Source of the DNA: Gonapodya sp. JEL0774
Lineage: Eukaryota > Monoblepharomycota > Monoblepharidomycetes > Monoblepharidales > Gonapodyaceae
Length of the DNA stretch: 64,000 nucleotides
Reading direction: 5' to 3'
NCBI GenBank assembly: GCA_027604505.1
Contig: JADIIX010000065.1
Location: 1-64,000 of the forward strand
Every line of letters begins with the position of its first letter. Within the stretch, counting starts at the first letter, position 1. Below are positions 1 through 11,848 of the stretch, piece after piece. The notes under the pieces are model-generated. The model was not told where the DNA came from and made no database searches. It saw nothing but the letters and a program-made list of their open reading frames with translations. Made by a program: the position numbers and the translations under genes.

Positions 1-938
1 TTCCCTTCAAGTGAGGACACAGGACACGCACGCTTATGTCCACATCGCACACGGGAGCTCTCTCAGAAAGATGAGTATTGTTCCGGGGGGTGTTATCTCT
101 GTGCTGTTTGCAACCGCGATGCCGAGCAGTCGCCCTGTAAGTTCGGCCGTCACTGGATTATTGTTTGCGCCGACTCTTCCGTTCGGGTTGGGCCGTCAAG
201 TTCCCTTCGGGGTTCGAAGCACTTCGTGGGCGGGGGAGATCAAGTCTACTACGATGGTTGGGTGGGCTGAACCTGACACTTTGAATTTCGGTGTCACGGG
301 GACAACACACTGCTGGTCGAGTCATCGCGGTTGCTAACTGCTTTTGAGCCATGGGTTTGGATTAACTGACAAGACGTTTTGGCATGACATTTCCTCAAGG
401 TAGCCGGCTCCAGGCCGTTGAGTCGGATATTGGTTCAGTTACTCAGAATGCGGTAGGTAGTAAGTTTCGCCAAATGCCCACTCACTTTTGTTCCCCTACA
501 AGCGGGGTGGAAGCGAGCAGCCTCCCCGTGGCGCACCCTGGAAACGTTCTGGTTCCCAAGACCAGAACGGCTAACGCTCGCACAGTTTCGACGAACAAAG
601 TGAGCGGTGTGAACAGATCTTTCAGGCCATGCACCTGGGAGAATCATATTAGGGGAAATTGTCGTACCATGAAATAAACATCAGGAAGAACAGCCATGTC
701 ATCTCTGTTATAATATGTAAGTCCAAACCGGCGACTGCTTTGGTGACAAGGTCTTGTCCATACTCATTCAGGGCAATTACATATTAATTAGAGTGATGTG
801 AAGGGAAGAATAATATAAATCGAAACGTACTAGCTGTGGCCACTCGGCCGGTTCACAAAATATGACATGCCACAAGTATCCGACGGGGACGGTGCTGGGT
901 GATCACAAAAGGCGATGGGTGACCCACTCCCTCCCACT
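1..938. other. Left edge, no supportable gene
   Basis: Nothing here can be read as a conserved gene. Short open frames run on both strands, but none shows a recognisable domain and none links by GT-AG splicing into a longer reading frame. The stretch from about 690 to 840 is AT-rich and lies directly upstream of the oxidoreductase start at 939, so it probably holds that gene's promoter. The first few hundred bases could belong to the end of a gene that starts outside the window; I cannot tell. Confidence 0.5.
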
Positions 939-2839
939 ATGCTGGCGCTGGTGCAGGAATACAAACAAGGTCCAGTACGCATCGCCCGTGTACCCGTCCC
1001 AATCCCCAGACAGAACGAGGTGCGTCCGTCCCCTTCAACGTCGTGTGCCGACCTGCCCCACTCGAACAGCAATTTTCGGAGAGTAAAATAAGGGTCCCGC
1101 TGATCTGATCTGCGTGCTTCTGCCCCCCTCTGTCTTTCCATGTATGTCCACTCTCGGAGAACAGATCCTCATCCGGGTCCATTCGGCCGCGGTCAACCCG
1201 GTCGACTGGAAGCAACTCCACCTCGGCGTCCTCACCGTTTCTTTTCCTCTGATCGTCGGCTGTGACGCCAGTGGTGTGGTCGTGGCGACTGGGCCGGGTT
1301 GCTCTGGTCGATGGGCGTGCGGGGACCAGGTGATGGTGTACACCAGAAACGGGTACCACGGGACTTTCGCAGAGTACGTCATATGCCGAGAAGAAATCGT
1401 CGCAAGAGTGAGAAGGTCCGCTTTTCAGTGCATCTTTTGCTGTCTGACCGTGCTTATCACAACGACGGATTAAATGTGGTTTAATCCTCTTCAAACAATC
1501 ACCCCACGCACCAACGCACCACATACCTCCCCACCCCCAGAAACCCCCATCGCTCTCCCACGACGTCGCCGCCTCCATCCCCCTCGGCCTCATCACCGCC
1601 GCCGTCTCCCTCTACCTCCCCATCTCCCACAACCTCCCTTGGCCCCGGCCTCGGTCCGATCACTCGCCACCACCTCCACCACACCCGACGACACAGACCG
1701 ACCATAGCCATAGCAGCAAACCCTGGCTCCTTGTCTGGGGTGCCAGCTCCAGCTGCGGATCCTGGGCGGTCCAGATGGCCGCCATGAGCGGCGCGAGGGT
1801 CATTGGAGTCGCTGGCAAGCGTAATCTGCAGGTGAGTTGTGAGATTCGGGATCGTTGTTTTTTCACTCGGCACTCGATCGGCATCAGAATTGCGTTGCCC
1901 ACTGCGCGTCGGGCGATGGGATGGAGAGATTTGGAGGGTCTTTTTGGAATGTTGACGCTGTATCATAGTCATAGTACGAAGTGTTGGTGGTGCGAACCAT
2001 GAGCCACCTGCGATTCCAATTTCGTCCACATACATATCACGCAGTGGTAGTGGTGGTGGTATGAACGATACCACCTACGGAACGCACCCGGACAACTTTC
2101 CTTCCCCACTTCTAACCCATTTACCTCCTCTCCCACTCCCCCCTCCCACTCCACCTCTCACCTTCCCTCTCTCCTACCACCCACCCCAGTACGTCCTCTC
2201 CCTCGGCGCCCTCCACGCCCTCGACCGTTCCGACCCCGCGCACACCCTCTCCGCCATCCGCCGTATCGTCGAGTCCGAGTCCGAGTCCGAGTCCGAGTCC
2301 GAGTCCGGATCCAAACTCCTCATGGCGGTGGACGCTGTCGGTGGGGAGACGGCGGGGTACTGTGTGGATGCGGTGGACGGGGGGGCCAAGGTCGTGTGTG
2401 TTGCGGGAACACCGGGACCTGGACATGGCCGTGGGCGTGCCCAACAGGGGAAAGAGAAGCTTGAGATTGTTCCAGGTGAGTAACGAGCTGGAGGGTGAGC
2501 GGCAAATGTCGATTCACGGCGCCGCACTCACTTAGTCCTTGTTTCTCCCGCGGTGTTCCCTCTTCCTCCCTCCCTCCCCCTCCCCCTCTCTCCCCCTCAG
2601 TCAATGCCGGCTGGATCCACGGCTCCCGCCACGCCCAATTCGGCCACCTCTTCTGGCTCCACGTGGCACCCCTGCTGGCCTCGGGCGCCTTGCGACCGTG
2701 CCCGCCCGTCACGGTCCTCCCCGGTGGCCTGGCGGGGGTCGTGGGGGGGCTGAGAAGGATGCGAGAGGGTGATGTGAGCGGGGAGAAGATGGTGGTCAGA
2801 GTGGGGGAGACGGGAGAGGGGGAGATGGAGAGACTGTGA
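939..2839 (+). CDS. ToxD-like MDR-family oxidoreductase (enoyl reductase/quinone reductase type)
   Basis: Medium-chain dehydrogenase/reductase, probably NAD(P)H-dependent and cytosolic. Five exons join in frame: 939-1019, 1165-1407, 1541-1831, 2190-2475 and 2601-2839, giving about 379 residues. Exon 1 starts MLALVQEYK. Exon 2 carries the GroES-like core (HSAAVNPVDWK, then VGCDASGVV). Exon 3 has the Rossmann segment WGASSSCGSWAVQMAA, the serine-rich nucleotide-binding loop typical of fungal ToxD and trans-enoyl reductases rather than zinc alcohol dehydrogenases. I see no structural-zinc cysteine cluster, so it should be zinc-free. Exon 4 contains a (Ser-Glu)6 run encoded by a hexanucleotide repeat. 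Substrate unknown; no PKS or NRPS gene is nearby to suggest a biosynthetic cluster. The family is secure, the precise role is not. Confidence 0.85.
2271..2306 (+). repeat. Hexanucleotide microsatellite GAGTCC x6 inside an exon
   Basis: Six perfect tandem copies of GAGTCC, in frame in exon 4 of the oxidoreductase, encode alternating Glu-Ser. Because the unit is six bases, gain or loss of copies would keep the reading frame. Confidence 0.95.
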
Positions 2840-3427
2840 ATGGGGGGAGTAGGGGGTGGGGAGGGTTATGGATGTGGGGATTATTTTGGCAAATGGTCTT
2901 TTGTGTGTGTACATACTGTTCGTCTTCCCCCATGTGGAAACTTTCACACTTTTCCACAGCAAAGTCCATCTTGGTGTTCTTGCTTTGAGTTGGGCACTTC
3001 CGCCAAACATTGAATGTGAATCTGACCAACAAATGGACAACCCCCATCACATACATTTCCTCACCAAAAAACGGGACCAGACTGTCAAATAAAGTTCGAG
3101 TCTCCCATTTCATATTTCATTGTGCTTATCTTACTTCGTTGTTCTTTTATTGTCAATGGAATTGGGGTTGGAGGTTTGAATACGGAGTTTGTGAAGCTCC
3201 GCTTGCTGTGTCCGTCTTCCTCCCACTCACAACCACACAACCTCAACTCCCCCTCCATATGAAACCCACTTGAATCCCCCAAAACATCGAAGAAACCACA
3301 ACACCACATCCTCGAATTCTCCGTCCCCACTCGTGCCCTTTCCTCCCTCCCCATCCACCGCCAATTCGCGCCCCCCCCCCCGCGCCCTCCACCCAACTGA
3401 AACAATCTGTAGAAGCCCCACGTCACC
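2840..3427. other. Intergenic region between two tandem plus-strand genes
   Basis: About 590 bases with no supportable gene. The distal part (about 3190-3420) is C-rich on the plus strand, with a run of about a dozen C at 3371, as is common just upstream of start codons in this window. It probably holds the 3' end of the oxidoreductase transcript and the promoter of the next gene. Confidence 0.5.
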
Positions 3428-6400
3428 ATGTCCGCCGGCCTTCCCTTCCCCCTCGACAAAGTCGATCTGATGACATTCTTACGGGCGATGACGGAGGGTA
3501 TGGTGATGAGGTGGGTTGTGGGTGGTGAGCTGTGTTTCGGGAGAGAGGAGTGGATTTGAGAGAAGGAGGGAAGTGAAGCGGTGATCGCATGGGTAAACAC
3601 GTTCTGGTTGTTGAGCAGCTTGTCACGGTTTTCATTCAATGGAAGTGTCAAGTGCCGATTGCCAATTCACCTTCCACATCTCAACCAGCCCCTCCTGCTC
3701 CCCTTTCCCCTTTGTCCCCTTCCATTTTCAGCTCCGACTACCCCCGCCCCTCCTGCCCCTTCCCCCTCTCCACCTACCCGCACTGCCTCGCCTGCCTTAT
3801 GGCTCTCCAGACCAAAGATTCCTCCGTCGGCCCCACCCCCGCCCAGCTGTACGACCGGCTGTCGTTGGCGCTCGCGGTGTCGATGGGGTCGGACCGCCGG
3901 CACGACCATGATGGGGCGCTCTTGACGTTTAATTTGGCGGTGCTGTCGAGGTATGCGGGATGAATTGGGTGTGGTCCGTGTGGTTGTCGGATGGTGAAAG
4001 GGGCAGCAGGGTCTTTGGAAAAATTAAGTGGACGAACATGGGACGGGTTTTGAGAAGAAGGTCGCTTCGCGAAGTGGAGAATCCGGAGAAGCAGCTCGAG
4101 ATGCACGCTGTTCCGCCGCACATGGACGTGGAATGAAACGCTTCAAATTGCGTTCATGACGTACGAGCGACACCTCTTGTTTCGTATATTTTACGTCGTG
4201 AACGTTCCGCAACACACAAAGCGCGGTTGTCTCGTCAGAATCGAACCCCCGACCCCCAAAAATCTCACAACTATTCGTTCAATCGCTAGATACCTCTCTC
4301 GCTCGACGATCTACCTTCCTCCCCCGCTGTCTCTTCCCCCGCCGCCCGCCCCGTCACACCCCACGCTCGACCCTCCCACTCCTTCCCTGGCTCGCATCGT
4401 GGCCATCGAGAGAGCCGGGAAGCCTGGTCTTGCAGCTCAGGAGGAAGGAAAGAAGAAAGATGCGGAGGGGACCATGGATGGAGTGCTTTTGAAGGCTGGG
4501 GTGGTACGGAGAGTGCTTACGGTGCGTACGCTGTAGGGTCAGGTTTCGGCAGGGCGAGTGGGACGGTGTTTCCAACATGCCAAGTTGATCGGACGAATGA
4601 TGGACGTGAGATGATTCGGAGGAATCGCACCCAGAGTCGGTGCCAGAGCGCTGCCTCATCGTTGCTCCGCCATTTTTGATTCTCTAATCAGTGCGGCCCC
4701 CGATTGGCTCGCGTATCCTTCACACCTACTACCATCTGGAAACACTGTCCCTAAAAACCTGAACAACCACAGCTTCTTGCTGAATCCGTGTCGGGCACCA
4801 TGAAATTGTCTCCCACGGAGGTCACGGACGCGTTGACGGTGTTGATCCACTTTGGTGAGTATGCAGTGCTGACTGATGAGTCGGTGGTCCGCCAGAGCGA
4901 TATATGATCCGATGCAATGCGTTATGAAAGTGGGAGGTCAGCGCAATGGAAAGGAGAGGGGATGGGGAACGGTGCACTTCAAATGGCTCGACGCAAATGA
5001 ACTTACCATTCGAACATCACGTCCACCTTTAGCCATCTTCGAGTCTTCGGCCAGTTTCGCTCGATACCTTATCCATTCGAATCATCTTCTTTCCCTCCTT
5101 ACTGTTCTTCTCTCCCGTTATGTCTCTCACTTCCTCGTTGTCCACCAAATCCTCTCGCTCTTCCTCGCCACCCTTCGAAGTGCCACCGCTGTAGATCTCC
5201 CCGCAGAAGTGTTATTGACTCGCTGTGGTCTTCTCTTTCGCAGAGCCTTTGAATATGCTCGCGTCGCCGCCCCTGGTGGCAGTCCTTCTGCCATCAGGTC
5301 CGCTGCGTCGCGAGGATCCATTCCGCCTCTCCCGTTTTCTCACGACATGGCCGCTTGGACCGCTCTCGAGCGCAACCTCTCTGAGCAAGTGCATGGCGAG
5401 GATGGGGCTAACGTGATATCTCAGGCGAAAGCAATTGAGGGGTTACAGCTTCCAGGATCTGGTGTTCTTGGCGTGGATCTGAACGACAATTCGAAAGATG
5501 AAACTGACCTAGATTCTACCGCAATAGCAAGGCGTTGGTGTGGTAGACTCGTTGGGCTGGGCCTCGATGTGGTGTTGCAAGTGATTGTCCGGCTCTCGGG
5601 CAATCCTGTGAATTTGGCTTCGCTTGTGGAACAGAACTCCGACTTGGTACCTGCTCTTGTGGGCATCTTACGGCCGACAGGGGCGGATGAGTACAGTGTG
5701 GGGACAGCCGGAACTGACAATCGGGTTGTCAAGACCTCCGAGACCTCACTGCGTTTCCGCCTTGTAGCGGCCCAGGCGCTCGCGTGCCTGACTCGCCCCT
5801 CTCCGCATTTTCTAGCCGCTGCCGCTGATTTTTCTAGAGTGACTGCGGGTGGCCGTGGAGTGCTCGGTGCACCTCTGATTGAACATGTTGCGGCCCTCGC
5901 ATTGTTACACAGCCCTGAGGTCCTGTCTGGTGTCATGGCCGCCCTCAAGTGGTGGAGAGGTTTGGATGCGGATGCGGTATCCTATTATTGCTTCAAGGAT
6001 GAGGCTACATCGGACTCCGAGGGATTCGTGGGTGGAGGACATGAATCAGGCGCTGGCGGTGCGAGTGCGCTTTCCACTGTTAATGCGTGGCCAGCAACGA
6101 CCATCAAAAATCTCTGTCGCGCCTGTACCCCTGGTAAAATGGGTCGTTACTTTGTCGACATGGCCATTTTGGGTGCGGCATTGGCTGACGTAGTGGCTAA
6201 CATATGTGCAGTTGACCCCGATGCCGTGGAAAAGGCGGGACTACTGAAGGAGATGGGGGAAGCAGCTAGCGTTACGCTGAACTTCTATTCCTCTGGGAAA
6301 GGTGGAAATGTGAGAAGGTTGCAAGGGATAGAGAAAAAGAGAGACGGAATGCGAGAATCCTGGATGTTGGCCATGGTGTCTGTAGGGTGGACAGCGGAAG

Positions 6401-7297
6401 TTGTAACTCGGGAAGCAGGATCACTGCGATGGGTACCTCTGCCGACCAAACCCGCTGCAGCATCGGGACATCTCAAGAGTGTGAATAATGGGAATGGATC
6501 ATCGGCACCGTACAAACAAGCGGCATTGACTCCCACTTCCCCTCCTCCAGTGACACTAGTGGGAGTCCCCGCCGGAGAGACTCTGCGAATGCTGTCGGTT
6601 AAGGACATCTCACAACAAACTTTTCAAGCATATACTTACCACCGTGCACCTCCCATGCTTGACTCGGCACTTCTCGCCCTCGCACGGTGGTCAGCGGCCT
6701 GGACGGTCGGGGACGACGATGATCTGACAAACCCACGACTCAAGGCATTCTACGATATGTACGGTGAAGTGTGTAAGGATAGAGCAAAGCACGCCCGAGA
6801 TGAGGGAAATTTGTGCAATGGGATTAAAGAATGGAGCCAAGCGATATGGTGGTAGGTAGAAGGTATGCTTGATCACCAGCAATCTCTTTATCAACACAAT
6901 TACTCTCAGGTACACCCTTTCACTTAATCTACAACGTTATATACCCAACGCTACATCAGTGAATGCCTCGTTTTTCAACACCATTGCAGCCCAACAGCTT
7001 GTGTCTCGCGCGCAATGCTATTCCAAACTAGGCATGATGGAGCATGCCTGGCTTGACGCCGTAACAGCAGGAGCAATTCACATACGGAACGACAATGATG
7101 AACCAATTGAAGACGAAAAGGTACTCGGTGAGGTACTGGAAAGGGCTGCCGCTGCGGCAGAGGCAGGCAGGGATGGGGAGGATGATATCCTACGAGATTT
7201 GGCCGCGATCATAAAAGATGTAAAACGACAAGTACCTGGGCTAGCTGAGTTGGGTCCACATCTTGTGAGGATTCGGACATACCAGTATTATCGATGA
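3428..7297 (+). CDS. Large protein with a C-terminal TPR-like segment, family not recognised
   Basis: Six exons join in frame: 3428-3510, 3732-3950, 4290-4521, 4773-4854, 5033-6851 and 6910-7297, about 940 residues. The start MSAGLPFPLDK was chosen because it is the first ATG that splices cleanly into the downstream frame. Most of the protein looks helical with leucine- and alanine-rich stretches (for example SLLTVLLSRYVSHFLVV), which could be a HEAT/ARM-like solenoid; that is inference. The last two exons contain a TPR-like signature: RAKHARDEGN, an aromatic helix ending AIWWYTLSL across the intron, then RAQCYSKLGMMEHAWLDA. This matches the Hsp70/Hsp90-binding style of TPR helices but only one or two repeats are visible. 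I could not assign it to a named family. Confidence 0.7.
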
Positions 7298-7687
7298 GCT
7301 CAACGAGAAGTTGGGAATAACAAACTGCGGTGTCTTTACTCCATAGTATTCTGCAAATGCATGCCAAATTCCATTCTTATTGAGCAATCATGGGTATCCT
7401 CCTCCTCTTAATCATTTTGGCCGAGACATTTTGCTCGGTTTGACTGTCAATTGCCTGGCCCAACTCCCCAAGCCTGTTTTGGTTACTGTTGGCCGTTGGT
7501 TATCATTGAAGTAGAATGTCCTCTTTGATCGACACAATTCGCGAAAACCATGAGGTTAGATTTCGTGGAGATTTGAGAAATCTGCGTATTCATTCCATTC
7601 AAGCGGAGATGCACGGTGTTCCCCGCTGGCAATAAATTATTACATAGAGTACGAATAACCTGGCATGTCACACATGTTGGTCCATGG
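7298..7687. other. Convergent 3' intergenic spacer
   Basis: About 390 bases between the stop of the TPR-like gene (+) and the stop of the SPX-EXS gene (-). No coding signal is seen. It should carry the two convergent transcript ends. Confidence 0.5.
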
Positions 7688-10600
7688 TCAATCGCATTCC
7701 ACCCCCATACTCCATGGCGGTGAGTCTTTTGAGGTTTCCCTGATTCCCTCAAAAGATTGGTTTTCCTCTTTTTCCTCTTCTTGGGTACTGACTTGAAGCA
7801 TGTCACCGGGCCTACCCACAGATAGTGACGCACCACGAATCTCCCGATGGGATAACACGGGACGATTGAGAGCATCCAAACTCAACCCGGATGCTGCACG
7901 GTGCAGAACTCTCTGTTCCTGTTGGTCAGGGTCCTCGTTTTTCTCCCTTCGATGCAATGCAAGAGGTAAGGGGACCTCCTTGAAAATTTTGCAGTAATGA
8001 GGATCAAAAGGACAACTTCTTCAGGACAAGCAGACGACAAACAACGGTGATTCCCTGGTTCTTCGGTTACTTACCTTCACAGCTCTGAAATTACCAACGT
8101 TTGTGAGATGCTCGTTTTCCATTCGAAAGATGTTCCACTGAAATCTTCGAGAAGCTTAGCGAGCAAACTGTGTCAGACTTATTTGCTCCACGTGCAAAAA
8201 TTGGGAAGTTACCTTCAAGCAACGCTAAGAAAAATGCGATGACACGTCCATCCACCACAATACCCCAGTGAGAAGGCGAAATCGAGAAAACCCACGTAAC
8301 GCGTAAAAATACGTTGCTGAGCATGGCAATGTACTGTAGTTGCAGAAGTATTAAACGGTATCACCACATGCATCGAACGCGTGAAATGATATCTACATAG
8401 AAGTACGGAGGATACAACAGGTCCTCTCGAAGAAAAGGGTGCTTCATGTTCCGTCGCAACAGGCCCCAATCGAACCATATGTCCCAGATGTATGAATAGC
8501 TCGACGACAGAACACAAAAAACGATCCAGATGCTCCGTGATGTCCATGTGTCATCACTCTTGGACCAAGCTGCCGTGAATATCACAGATAGCGAAAGCAG
8601 GTACTTCAAGGCGTTGGAGAGGTGAGGGTGAGCTTGGCACCAAGAAAAATTGATTGTTTTATTCGTTTAAAATCCAAGAATGGTAGAAGCAATCACCATT
8701 TTGTGAGTCCTATCCAAGAATGAAGTTCACGTTAAGAGACTTTGCGAAGTAGTGAACCACAAAGAATCTCACGTAAAAGCGCCGGACACACTGAACAAGG
8801 CGAAGGAACGCAGGAATCGCTGTAAATGCAGCTACAGTCCACGTATTCGATGAGGAACATTTCGTAGCTTTTCAAAATTCAGAAATTCAGAAAAAGAAGT
8901 AGTCGTGATATTCAACTTAGTTTTCTTACGCAAATCGGTCCAGGAGTTCGAATATGCACAGACAAACGCTTGGTCTAGAGCGGTAAAGGCGTACGTGACT
9001 GAGTTTAAGTTATCCGTAATGAAAAAGTCTCGGAATTCGACAGTTCGGAAGCCTGAAGTTAGAATTCGCCAGATCGTGCGCAGAAACCACCAACGAGCAG
9101 TTGGAAAGAGGATCCGAAAGGGATTCAATACCAGAATCCCAAAAAGGACTATCAAAATTGCAGGATAAGACGTATATTTGACGAATGAGAACCAGTTATC
9201 GACTGGGATAATGATGTTAGGTCCAACTGGCAGGAATATTGGAAAGCACGCGAACTTACACGTCAGGTAAAAGCAAAATGAGGTGATGCAGAGAAGAGTA
9301 GAACTCAAGTCTAAAAATTCCACAGGAGTTAGGTGGTCTCGTGGGTCGCTGAAGTAATATTGACTTAACAATCCAATCTGGCAATCAGCTCGAACCAATA
9401 CAACACTCACAGCTCAAACACAAACACATAATTGACGTTGAATGTTTCCCAAATCAAAATATTCTGCAAATATGCAACGATGAGTCACAATGATCACATA
9501 GTGCGATATCTGAAGCCTTACAAGGGAAAACAGTTGCAGTAAAGCGACCACGACGCCGAATCCTCCGTATGCTTGGAGTAAGAAGCGCGCATTTGGGTCA
9601 GTCTGAAGGAGTCCCTGAGAAAATACTGAATGAAATAGGAAATGTATGCGTCAGGGCACTTCTCAGGTTGCAAGAGGAAATAGCGTCGTTTACTTCTCTC
9701 AAGGGTAAAAACAATGGGTGGGATAGACAATCCCACCAGCAGACCCGTCATCCACGTAGTCATAAACTGATCCTCGCTTTTGACATCGGGTAATCGCAAA
9801 CGCTTCATGGCTGATTGAAACTTTAATGCATTGGTCTCGAAACACCCATCTGTGAGCTCACCTGCCTTACGATCACCTTCTGTGAAATAAGTAGCGAAGC
9901 ATGACTCAGTTTTCTGTTCCAGCTCCTTTATCTTTCGGGACTGCGCGAATTCCGTCTCTGACGGGGTATGTCAACATCACCGCGCAATAAATTTTAATAC
10001 ATTGAAAAATGACTTACTGTTGACTTTATCCATGTACATTGACAGAGCCCCCCAACCTGTGAGTTTTTCGTATTTTTTCATAATTTTACCAAACGCTTGT
10101 GCATTCAGAGTCTTCGTGGTCAAGGTAACATCGCAAATTTGAGCGGAATGAAGCAAAGACAGGTCTATTCACTCACTTGGAAGTTTCTAAGAAGAATTAG
10201 AAATCGGTAAAACTCCAGTACTGCTTTCTTCAATTTGGACTTCGCTGATTCAAGGCCTTGCTTGGTTACGGCGTTGTCCAACCCAAGATTTTTCAGAATT
10301 TCGTCTTTTTGTTTCGCGATATCGTCATTATCGTCAAGCGCAACTCCATTTTTGCGGATGGATACTCCTTTGCGCTTCGACAGCTGTGCAGTTGCTGGAC
10401 GGGGCGACGAGGCAGGACGAACTGGGGCCATATGCATGGTGGCAGCGGAAGGTAATCGACCATCACTGTGGTTGTCGTTGTCCCCCTTTTCATCTTCATC
10501 AGAGGAATCCGATCGAACCAATGGAGCAGGACTCCCTGGTGGATGCAAACGCTTCTTCCCGGAAGTTCTCCACCGGGGAAGACCCCTTTCCAGGTCCAAG

Positions 10601-11497
10601 TTTGGCATAGACGAATGCATTGGAGACTTGTGGGTCCTATCCAGAAGTGTACCGTGAAACAGCTTGTGTGGAACCTCGGAAAGGGCCTTGATTGCAGAGG
10701 CGGTCTCTTCTACCTCAATTCCAATCAGTGGAAGCAAATCATCCTCGGCAAGAAGCTGTGGGTTCGCTTGTAATTCCTTCAATACAACAAGCTGCTCGAG
10801 GATTGCCGACAGTCGAGACTCCGCGATAGCTGTTTGCTGCACAAAGAACCCGTTGACCTTCTCCAGCTGTTTGTCCAGGTAGTCAAAGAACTCCCTCTCA
10901 CTGGTCAAGAGGGTCGGTATGACGTCTGCAAGGGCGACGGGATTCCCTGACGAACCGTGCGACTTCGTGACAGAGTAGAAATAGAATGCTATGACGAAAC
11001 GCAAGCTCACGTATATTCCTGTTTCCGATAAAAGATGTAACCGATGCAATTTTCACTGCAATAGGTCGCCTTCTCGGAGATGCAGAAGGGTCCTCCCCAG
11101 TTCTTTCATAGTCAGATCGCAACCCGGCTGGGGCCAGCGACGAATACTCCGCGCCTGACTCATAGGGAGCAGCTTCAACACTAGAGGAAGAGGTGTCAGC
11201 GGATGATGCGGCAGTTGCTGGAGCTTCCAGAGCCGCAGGTGGAAGATGCAGGGAAGAGTTCGAAAGGTCAGATATTGGTTGCCGACCGTTGCGATAGAAA
11301 AATGGGGAGCGATGAGTGGCCGAAAGATCGACAGCAATTTTCTTTATGAGTCTTTTCAACTTCTTGTAGCTGGGATGGTTCGAGAGTGATTGGGCATAGG
11401 TCATCGAAAGAGATCTCACTGAATCATCGCCTTACTTGACATAGCGACTAGCCCATTCGGGTACCTCCTCTTGCTCTAGATAGCGTCCGAATTTCAT
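7688..11497 (-). CDS. SYG1: Syg1/XPR1-like protein: SPX domain, transmembrane segments, EXS domain
   Basis: Phosphate exporter or sensor family, expected in Golgi or plasma membrane. Exon 1 (11436-11497) reads MKFGRYLEQEEVPEWASRYV. It splices to exon 2 from 11369, giving NYKKLKRLIKKI, the lysine-rich SPX helix that binds inositol pyrophosphates in this family. SPX continues with SEREFFDYLDKQLEKV near 10900 and ends near 10200 (LKKAVLEFYRFLILLRNFQ), with a disordered acidic/serine insert between. The linker holds FATYFTEGDRK and AMKRLR. Membrane and EXS segments follow over many small exons: GGFGVVVALLQLFSL (9560), FNVNYVFVFEL (9430), VEFRDFFITDNLNSVTYAF (9030), FLRLVQCVRRFY (8800), SNALKYLLSLSVIF (8590), WDIWFDWGLL (8470) and RMENEHLTNVGNFRAVK (8100). 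A hydrophilic tail ends at 7688. About 14 exons; all key EXS motifs are present, so the gene looks intact. Confidence 0.92.
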
Positions 11498-11848
11498 GGA
11501 GGGAACTGGGAATCCCTTACTACGTCAATGAGAGTTCAGAGATGAATAGCCTGGGGTCCGGACGTCCGAAGCGAACCGCGTTCTATTCCGCGTCTAATGG
11601 AGCAGTGTTAAAATGTTCTCAGAGAAGATTCACTGTGCAAAATTGTGAGGTGGGTTGTGAGGTGGGTTTTTGATGTGCGCATAAGTTCATGCTCATATCC
11701 TGCTGAGCTGAGATGCCTGGAGGTCTCTCCTTCCGTTCATCACTGCCAACTATCCGGGGGGACATATATGTGAATATTTGGATTTCAACAATTTAGAGGT
11801 ACTTCTTCCGTAGGCGTGCTATTGTATAAGTCCATTCTTGTAGAATCT
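11498..11848. other. Intergenic region upstream of the SPX-EXS gene
   Basis: About 350 bases between the start of the SPX-EXS gene and the stop of the LRR gene, both on the minus strand. Contains a near-direct repeat (gtgaggtgggtt, twice, around 11645-11668). No gene or obvious RNA is seen. Confidence 0.45.

Noticed and set aside
4225-4260. tRNA-like T-arm on the minus strand (GGGTTCGATTC)
   Set aside because: The stem flanking the loop does not pair properly and no matching acceptor or anticodon arm is found in the next 80 bases; the site lies in an intron of the TPR-like gene.
5421-5948. Long minus-strand open frame opposite the TPR-like gene
   Set aside because: It is a shadow of the real plus-strand exon, Arg/Ser/Pro-rich without conserved motifs.
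9150-9260. A continuous reading through LTCKFACFPIFLPVG in the SPX-EXS gene
   Set aside because: A GTGTAAGT donor and CTGCCAG acceptor remove this insert and restore the normal EXS spacing (FYLTFGPNIIIP).
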